Source of the DNA: an uncultured Bacilli bacterium
GTDB taxonomy: Bacteria; Bacillota_I; Bacilli_A; RF39; UBA660
NCBI GenBank assembly: GCA_944358355.1
Contig: CALVQY010000014.1
Coordinates: 1 to 37,028 of the forward strand
Direction: 5' to 3'
Length of the DNA stretch: 37,028 nt
Position 1 is the first letter of the stretch. Every line of letters starts with the position of its first letter. Shown piece by piece: positions 32,325 through 37,028 of this stretch. Made by a program: the position numbers and the translations under genes. Below the pieces are notes generated by a model, which did no database searches, was not told the DNA's origin, and saw nothing but the letters and a program-made list of their open reading frames with translations.

Positions 32325-33560
32325 TTAGTTATCAAAAAAGTGACCAAAAAATTTATTTATCATAACATCATTAACATTATTTTTCTTCTTAGGTGATATG
32401 AATTCCTCTATTTCATTAGCATAAAACATGTCTATACTTCTCTCTTTTAACTGACATTCTCTATCTAAATATATACAACTACCAAAAGCACTTGTATATT
32501 TATTATGTCTTGCTCCTATCTCTTTCATATTTAGACAACTAGCATTAATACCTAAAACATCCTCTACAACATAATTAAATCCAGCTAGCTCACTAATACC
32601 ACCTACTACAATTATATAACTTATTTGTCTTTTTGTTAAGCGATTTATTTCATTTTTTGCAAGTTTTAGTATTTCTTTTATTCTTGACTCTATTACTTCT
32701 GATATCTGAACTTGATTTATTGTTAACCTTTTGTTTTCTTGATTCATAACTACTACATCATCATTACTATCAGCATATCTAGAAGAAGTAAGGGCAAAAG
32801 TCTCTTTTAATTTTCTAGCTTCTTTCAAATCTACTTTATATATAAAAGCTATATCTTTATCAACACTACTACTACCAACAGGAACATAAGAATTTTTAAT
32901 CATAATACCTTTATTAAAGATACCTATACTAGTAATATCTGCTCCTATATTTATAATAGCTCCCATTTTTCTATCTAATTCTTTATTAGATATTGTATAA
33001 TAATCAGCTTGTGTATTATATATAATATCAACTATATTAATACCTACACTTCTAACTATATTAATAAAAGGATATATTTCTTCTTTAGGAGAAGTAGCTA
33101 CCACAGCTTTCAAAAATAGTTTTTCTCCTTCCTCATCTAAAGGATTAATAACACTAATATTATCATCAACTGTAAAGGAAATAGGTAAGCAACTAACTAA
33201 TTCTCTAGCATCATCATAAGTATTTAAAACTGTATCTTTAATAACTGCTTCTATATCTTTTCCCCTAACTCTACCCTCTCTAATATTAACCAAACCACTT
33301 TCCATAGTCATACTAGCTCTATTACAAGGAACAGTCAAAATAACCTCTTTAATTTTCATACCTATTTTATCTTCTGTAAGCTTTATAGCATTCAAAACAG
33401 AACTTTTTAACTTCTTCTCATCATAAATAACATTTTTCTTAAGTCCTAAAGTCTTAACTGAAGTAGTTGCTAAAACAAAATATCTATTATCACTAGCATT
33501 AACTACAACTACCTTAACTTCACCATTACCTATATCAAGTCCAGTATAGATATGACTCAT
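32325..33560 (-). CDS. ftsA: Cell division protein FtsA
   Basis: About 411 residues of the actin-like ATPase fold: [15 protein letters not shown] (phosphate 1), [13 protein letters not shown] (phosphate 2) and [11 protein letters not shown] (adenosine loop). The C-terminus [13 protein letters not shown] is the amphipathic membrane-targeting helix. It tethers FtsZ to the membrane. The ATG at 33560 is chosen because GAGGTG sits 5 nt upstream; an upstream frame to 33587 starts with a non-ATG codon across that site. Typical dcw-cluster neighbours (murein ligases, divIB) are absent; only the ftsA-ftsZ pair is here. Confidence 0.93.
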   Translation of the reverse strand: MSHIYTGLDIGNGEVKVVVVNASDNRYFVLATTSVKTLGLKKNVIYDEKKLKSSVLNAIKLTEDKIGMKIKEVILTVPCNRASMTMESGLVNIREGRVRGKDIEAVIKDTVLNTYDDARELVSCLPISFTVDDNISVINPLDEEGEKLFLKAVVATSPKEEIYPFINIVRSVGINIVDIIYNTQADYYTISNKELDRKMGAIINIGADITSIGIFNKGIMIKNSYVPVGSSSVDKDIAFIYKVDLKEARKLKETFALTSSRYADSNDDVVVMNQENKRLTINQVQISEVIESRIKEILKLAKNEINRLTKRQISYIIVVGGISELAGFNYVVEDVLGINASCLNMKEIGARHNKYTSAFGSCIYLDRECQLKERSIDMFYANEIEEFISPKKKNNVNDVMINKFFGHFFDN

Positions 33561-33586
33561 AGCAACACCTCTATTCTTTAAAAACA

Positions 33587-33616
33587 ATTATACACTAATT
33601 ATATTTATTTTAACAA
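33587..33616 (-). promoter_or_regulatory. Promoter of ftsA-ftsZ
   Basis: TTGTTA (33611-33616), 18 nt, TATAAT (33587-33592), 27 nt before the ftsA ATG. The -35 box touches the stop of the upstream small gene. Confidence 0.6.
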
Positions 33617-33620
33617 GTAA

Positions 33621-33953
33621 TTAATTCATTGTATTTTTAGTTTCAATAGCTTTCTGCCAACAAGAAGTAATATTGATACCATCTTCATTATCAGGTAACC
33701 AATTCATTAAGATATTTACAAGTGTAGGTAAAAAGAACACAATTAACGCTGCTATAACTTTTACAAGTATTTTCTTAATAATTCCTTTTTGATCAGGTGT
33801 TGTTATAATAGAAATAATTGTAAGAATTATACTAATAATCAAAATAATTGGAACTGCTATACAAATAATTTGAAAAGCTGTCTGTGTAAGTGACAATATA
33901 TTCGCTAAAGCATAATCACTACAAGCATCAGCAGTCGCTAAAACATAAACCAT
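33621..33953 (-). CDS. Small VirB2/TrbC-like membrane protein
   Basis: About 110 residues: a short N-terminal Cys-containing segment (ADACSDYALAN), a long hydrophobic helix pair (about 22-52) with a turn at ITTPDQKG, and a further helix (about 63-82), then a tail with one more cysteine. The two-helix hairpin resembles the TrbC/VirB2 pilin-like proteins of type IV secretion, but no other conjugation gene is near and the gene sits inside a core block. The ATG at 33953 has AGAGGTG upstream. Assignment is tentative; unknown membrane protein otherwise. Confidence 0.65.
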   Translation of the reverse strand: MVYVLATADACSDYALANILSLTQTAFQIICIAVPIILIISIILTIISIITTPDQKGIIKKILVKVIAALIVFFLPTLVNILMNWLPDNEDGINITSCWQKAIETKNTMN

Positions 33954-33964
33954 AATAAACACCT

Positions 33965-34561
33965 CTATTTCTTAGAACTAACAGCAATACCATCACCAAC
34001 ATCATAAATAGTTGTATCGTATTTATCATTATCTTTTAAAAAGGCAATATAATTTTTTATTTTCTTAACAATTCCCCTAACATTACGACTAACTATCTCC
34101 TTTTCATTCTTTTGAACTAAGCCATGAAAATACATATTATCAGTAATGATATAGCCATTATCTTTTAAGTTTCTCTCAAACAATTCAAAAAACTTAATAT
34201 TTTGTGACTTAGCAGCATCTATAAATATCAAATCAAAACTATCATCTATTTTAACATTTAAAGCATCGTTAAATATTAATGTTATTCTATCTTCTAAATG
34301 TAATTCTTTAATATTTTTTAACGCTTCTAAATATCTTTTTTCATCTCTTTCTATAGAAGTAATCTTTAAATCCGGACTGCACAAGGCCATCATAATAGCA
34401 GAATATCCTATCGCTGTACCTAACTCTAAAACATGTTTAATTTGATGTTTTATTATAAAGGTTGTTAAAAAATCAAGTCCTTCATCTTGCATAATAGGTA
34501 TTTTATTAACTAAAGCATATTCTTTTATTTGTTTTATTTTACTATACTTATCATTTACCAT
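33965..34561 (-). CDS. trmR: tRNA 5-hydroxyuridine methyltransferase TrmR (O-methyltransferase family 3)
   Basis: About 198 residues of the class I SAM-dependent O-methyltransferase fold: VLELGTAIGYSAIMMA (motif I), ITSIERDEKR (acidic loop) and FDLIFIDAAKSQ (motif II). It matches YrrM/TrmR, which converts 5-hydroxyuridine to 5-methoxyuridine in tRNA wobble positions. In Bacillus yrrM also follows yrrL (mltG), as here. The ATG at 34561 overlaps the mltG stop by 7 nt; a TTG at 34567 is possible but less likely. Confidence 0.85.
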   Translation of the reverse strand: MVNDKYSKIKQIKEYALVNKIPIMQDEGLDFLTTFIIKHQIKHVLELGTAIGYSAIMMALCSPDLKITSIERDEKRYLEALKNIKELHLEDRITLIFNDALNVKIDDSFDLIFIDAAKSQNIKFFELFERNLKDNGYIITDNMYFHGLVQKNEKEIVSRNVRGIVKKIKNYIAFLKDNDKYDTTIYDVGDGIAVSSKK

Positions 34562-35619
34562 ATCCAATCACCATTTTCTTTTAACTCTGCTACTTTTTCT
34601 TCATGTTCACTAGCACTCATCGTAAAATAAACATTTCTATTCTTATCAGCTACAAAATATAAATAATCACTATCAGTAGGATTTATTGCCGCTTCTATAC
34701 TAGATAAAGAAGGATTACAAATAGGACCAACTGGTAATCTTCCAGCCATTTCTGCACTTCTTGTATTATAAGGATTATAAGTATTAAACATCTCTGTAGT
34801 TAAATCAGAATCCATCGCTTCATTAAAGGCATAATAAGTAGTAACATCACTTCCTAAGTTCATACCCCTATTAAGCCTATTATTAAAGACACCAACTATT
34901 AACTTTCTATCTTCATCCCTAACTCCTTCTAACTCAGCCATACTAGCTAATGTTAAGATACTATGTACATTTAAATTAGATAATGCTTCTTTATAAGGAG
35001 AAAGTTTTTTCTCTTCTTCATCTAAAAGAGTTCTAATAATATCTTCACTAGTTAAATCAGTCTTAACAAATTGATAAGTATCAGGAAATAAATAACCTTC
35101 TAAAGGATAATAAATCTCAGAATTTAAAATATCCTCACTTAAAAACCAATATTCACTAATTAACTGTGTCAAAAAGTTAGTATCTTTTACTTTCGCTAAA
35201 AAGGTATCAGCAGTAATAGAAGTATTTTCTTCAATAATATTAGCATAATCTCTAATATTTTGTCCTTCCTTAAAGGTTAAATTAACAACATCACCATTTT
35301 CACTATTACCACTTTCTAATACTTTAACAATATCCTCCAAAGTCATATTTTTTGATAAAAGATAAGTAGATGCTTTCAAGCTAGAAGCATTATTTAATTT
35401 TAAATAAACTTTAAAGAAAAATTTACTTCTTATTAAGCCTTTATCATATAAGGTTATAGCAATATTATCAGTACTCATTCCACTAGGAATAACTACTTCA
35501 ATCTTAGCATCACTACTTTTATCAACAGGACTAACATTATATTCATAATAAATAAAACAAGAAATCAAACCAAGTCCTAATAATCCTAAAATAATTGCCA
35601 ATATTCTTATCTTCTTCAT
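34555..35619 (-). CDS. mltG: Endolytic murein transglycosylase MltG
   Basis: A 354-residue YceG-family protein. One membrane helix (5-27), then the YceG domain: the LysM-like region VVIPSGMSTDNIAITLYDKG, and the catalytic block LASMAELEGVRDEDR with Glu near 229, aligned to the catalytic E of E. coli MltG (VEKE). The conserved RLPVGPICNPSLSSIEAAINP follows. It cuts nascent glycan strands at the membrane during cell-wall growth. It lies between yrzB and trmR as in Bacillus. Confidence 0.92.
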   Translation of the reverse strand: MKKIRILAIILGLLGLGLISCFIYYEYNVSPVDKSSDAKIEVVIPSGMSTDNIAITLYDKGLIRSKFFFKVYLKLNNASSLKASTYLLSKNMTLEDIVKVLESGNSENGDVVNLTFKEGQNIRDYANIIEENTSITADTFLAKVKDTNFLTQLISEYWFLSEDILNSEIYYPLEGYLFPDTYQFVKTDLTSEDIIRTLLDEEEKKLSPYKEALSNLNVHSILTLASMAELEGVRDEDRKLIVGVFNNRLNRGMNLGSDVTTYYAFNEAMDSDLTTEMFNTYNPYNTRSAEMAGRLPVGPICNPSLSSIEAAINPTDSDYLYFVADKNRNVYFTMSASEHEEKVAELKENGDWIW

Positions 35620-35642
35620 TATCTAACTGCCAACCCCAATCA

Positions 35643-35930
35643 TTATTCTTCTGTCGTTGTCTGCTTTCTAACCTCTTCTTGAATAGTTTCAAGAATCTTT
35701 TCAATCCATTGCCATTCTTTATCAGTTTCAATAGGATCTAACTTAGTAGAACCAGTACCTGGATAATAAACACTAGCATAAACTTGGACATTACCTTGAT
35801 CGTCTAAACTATTATCTGTATATACAATATAACTCTTATTAGTCTCATCACTATCAAAAGTAAACAAAACATCATATAAAGTCTCATTACCAAACTCATC
35901 TTTTAATTTAAATTGATTTTGTTCATTCAT
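35643..35930 (-). CDS. yrzB: DUF1292 protein (YrzB)
   Basis: A 95-residue acidic protein with the DUF1292 core (FTFDSDETNKSYIVYTDN, then VYASVYYPG and a final helix). Function unknown, but it is conserved in Bacillota between ruvX and mltG, as here. It lies 1 nt from ruvX. Confidence 0.9.
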   Translation of the reverse strand: MNEQNQFKLKDEFGNETLYDVLFTFDSDETNKSYIVYTDNSLDDQGNVQVYASVYYPGTGSTKLDPIETDKEWQWIEKILETIQEEVRKQTTTEE

Positions 35931-35931
35931 A

Positions 35932-36345
35932 TTATTTTCTCCTATCTAAAAATGATTGTAATATAATTGTAGCAGCCACTTTATCAATAACTTTTTTACG
36001 CTTTTTACGACTTGTATTACCTTCTATCAAGTAATATTCAGCACTCTTAGTAGTAAGTCTTTCATCTTCTAAATAAATAGGGATAGATAAATTATTTTCT
36101 AAAAATGTCTTATATAAAAGAGTCTCTTTCGCTCTATCACCTAAAGTATTGTCCATATTTTTAGGAAATCCTAAAACTAAAGCATCTATTTTTTCTTTTT
36201 CAATGATTTCTTTTAGTTCATCAAAACAGTCTTCGGGATTATTATCATGATGTAATACTTTATAAGAAGTAGCAATTAAACCAGTTCTATCACTAACAGC
36301 AAGCCCTATAGTTTTAGTACCTAAATCAAGTCCCAAATATCTCAT
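35932..36345 (-). CDS. ruvX: RuvX/YqgF Holliday-junction resolvase-like, pre-16S rRNA nuclease
   Basis: A 137-residue YqgF-family nuclease: MRYLGLDLGTKTIGLAVSD with the first catalytic Asp, DALVLGFPKNMD, and LEDERLTTKSAE with acidic residues of the RNase H-like fold. It processes the 5' end of 16S rRNA precursor. Its ATG overlaps the last base of the yrzL stop; second gene of the yrzL-ruvX-yrzB-mltG-trmR operon. Confidence 0.95.
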   Translation of the reverse strand: MRYLGLDLGTKTIGLAVSDRTGLIATSYKVLHHDNNPEDCFDELKEIIEKEKIDALVLGFPKNMDNTLGDRAKETLLYKTFLENNLSIPIYLEDERLTTKSAEYYLIEGNTSRKKRKKVIDKVAATIILQSFLDRRK

Positions 36346-36590
36346 TATTTATTCAAAAAACTAGTCACTAAAACTTCAACAATCTTACTACGATCGATAG
36401 TTTTAATCTTACTTCTTGCATCTTGATAACTGGAAATATAACCCAAATCACCACTAATTAAATAACCAACAATCTGATTAGTTGGATTATATCCTCTTTC
36501 TTTTAATGAATTATAGACTTCAAGCAAAGTTTTATGAACAGTAGCCTGATCATCACTAACTAACTTAAATAATCTTGTTTTATCATTCAT
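36345..36590 (-). CDS. ireB: IreB family regulatory phosphoprotein (YrzL, UPF0297)
   Basis: An 81-residue protein, full length for UPF0297: KLVSDDQATVHKTLLEVYNS and the GYLISGDLGYISSY block, with the Thr that IreK-type kinases phosphorylate in Enterococcus lying in the DDQATVHKT region. GAGGTGA precedes the ATG. In most Bacillota it follows alaS; here no alaS is in the window and decayed sequence lies upstream. Confidence 0.93.
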   Translation of the reverse strand: MNDKTRLFKLVSDDQATVHKTLLEVYNSLKERGYNPTNQIVGYLISGDLGYISSYQDARSKIKTIDRSKIVEVLVTSFLNK

Positions 36591-36619
36591 ATTATCACCT
36601 CACTACAATTACTAAAACT

Positions 36620-36648
36620 AGTTTAGCATTTTTTTATAATAAGTTCAA
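36620..36648 (-). promoter_or_regulatory. Promoter of the ireB-ruvX-yrzB-mltG-trmR operon
   Basis: TTGAAC (36643-36648), 17 nt, TAAACT (36620-36625) with TGC as extended -10, 30 nt before the ireB ATG. Confidence 0.65.
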
Positions 36649-36650
36649 GG

Positions 36651-36818
36651 TTAAAAGAAAAAGAATCGGGATAAAAATCTAACACCTATTTTATGAGAGA
36701 AACTCATCGTTTCTTTATAAACACCACCTTTAAATCTATTAATAACCTTCTTTTAATTTAACTAAAAATGGCTCTGAATTTAAGATATCATAACTCTCAT
36801 CACAATCACCAACAATTA
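36651..36818 (-). pseudogene. Decayed glycosyltransferase (dolichyl-phosphate mannose synthase-like)
   Basis: Two adjacent minus-strand fragments in different frames. The first (36742-36801) reads NVIVGDCDESYDILNSEPF, then LVKLKEGY and a stop; the second (36651-36740) reads NRFKGGVYKETMSFSHK, then IGVRFLSRFFFF and a stop. Joined, they follow the family's order: GDxDxSYD, then KLxEGYDLVxGNRFKGG, then the MPFxHK-type segment. About five residues at the junction (the DLVIG region) are lost. No intact start was found. The gene encoded a membrane-associated family-2 glycosyltransferase, perhaps acting on polyprenyl phosphate. Confidence 0.6.
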
Positions 36819-36914
36819 CATTTTTCCCTTATCCCTTATTTTTTCATAAAACCATACTACTTTATAAGTAAAGAAAAAAAACAATCACATGAATGCATAA
36901 ACATAACCAAATAT

Positions 36915-37028
36915 CTAACTATTGATACTAAACTTATACAAACTTTTTTCTAAGAACAAATAAAACAAAATAAATTTTGTTTCGCCCTTGTCGTTACCTC
37001 CAAGGATTCCTACTTCATAGATAGAGTA
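36915..37028 (-). CDS. Unidentified reading frame open to the window edge
   Basis: A minus-strand frame open from 37028 to a TAG at 36915 (37 codons visible). It starts YSIYEVGILGGNDKGE and ends in a hydrophobic tail. The YEVGI stretch recalls the C-termini of IS605-family TnpB proteins, but could equally be part of the decayed glycosyltransferase (YEV followed by an N-D-K box). Two hairpins lie in it: CCTTG/CAAGG near 37000, and an 8-bp palindrome at 36963-36982 followed by T-rich sequence. It may not be a gene. Confidence 0.25.
   Translation of the reverse strand, partial: YSIYEVGILGGNDKGETKFILFYLFLEKSLYKFSINS
36963..36982 (-). terminator. Terminator-like palindrome near the window end
   Basis: Arms AAACAAAA and TTTTGTTT with a 4-nt loop, then TATTTGTTCTT on the minus strand. 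All A-T apart from one C-G pair, so the stem is weak. Confidence 0.35.

Noticed and set aside
36768-36953. Plus-strand frame of 61 codons
   Set aside because: It overlaps the glycosyltransferase remnant on the other strand, has no ribosome site, and its composition is typical of antisense AT-rich sequence.
36600-37028. T-box or other riboswitch in the 438-nt gap upstream of ireB
   Set aside because: No T-box core motif or conserved riboswitch helix was found. Most of the gap reads as a decayed glycosyltransferase, and the ireB promoter lies after it.
1-37028. Mycoplasma-type genetic code
   Set aside because: Several intact genes end in TGA at tight overlaps (for example 4398 and 13907), tryptophans are encoded by TGG, and sporulation and cell-wall genes are present.

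Overview
The window comes from a very AT-rich, endospore-forming member of the Bacillota, most likely an uncultured gut lineage of class Bacilli (Erysipelotrichia/RF39/RFN20-like). The ftsA-ftsZ and yrzL-ruvX-yrzB-mltG-trmR gene orders, the GerA-type germinant receptor and the spoVID-ysxE pair support this. TGA is used as a stop (for example at 13907 and 4398), so this is not the mycoplasma code. Genes are packed tightly. Many neighbours overlap by 1, 4 or 8 nt, and several terminator hairpins reach back over stop codons. Nearly everything is on the minus strand; the plus-strand genes lie at 2.8, 8.1-10.1, 10.2-13.4 and 18.4 kb. No rRNA, tRNA, CRISPR array or complete insertion sequence was seen.

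1-5.4 kb: a partial GntR regulator with its own promoter and operator-like palindrome; an ABC exporter pair; a 27-codon hydrophobic peptide with a convergent antisense RNA (type I toxin-antitoxin-like); a GNAT / NUDIX / PHP operon; and a frameshifted gene with a recombinase-like core-binding domain. 5.4-10.1 kb is defence-flavoured. It holds an Abi_2 (AbiD/AbiF) HEPN protein bracketed by two copies of a covarying RNA hairpin, an AlbA_2 (Schlafen-like) remnant, the rRNA methyltransferase RlmCD, an orphan gene, and an AbiE type IV toxin-antitoxin operon with a perfect palindrome over its -10 box.

10.1-13.4 kb: a GerA-GerC-GerB germinant-receptor operon whose GerC lacks the lipobox cysteine and whose GerB is shortened. 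13.4-18.7 kb: membrane proteins, an Ogt-type alkyltransferase, a TVP38/DedA protein, a MYG1 protein, a family-2 glycosyltransferase and a CmpB-family membrane protein. 18.6-23.3 kb: lon, an unknown gene, then SpoVID (LysM) and a YsxE-like pseudokinase, both spore-coat proteins. 23.4-31.2 kb: two type IV pilin-like proteins, a GHL10 glycosidase, a DUF421 protein, a thymidylate kinase-like protein, an HD hydrolase, HemW, and a large secreted protein with a duplicated domain followed by a remnant of another surface protein.

31.2-36.6 kb: the housekeeping block ftsZ, ftsA, a VirB2-like small membrane protein, trmR, mltG, yrzB, ruvX and ireB/yrzL. The last 0.4 kb holds a decayed dolichyl-phosphate-mannose-synthase-like glycosyltransferase and an unidentified reading frame open to the window edge.

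The most promising observations are the paired covarying RNA elements around the Abi_2 gene, the small toxin/antisense locus at 2.7-3.0 kb, and the modified germinant receptor. Coding-region boundaries here follow Shine-Dalgarno placement; several differ from the longest possible reading frame.
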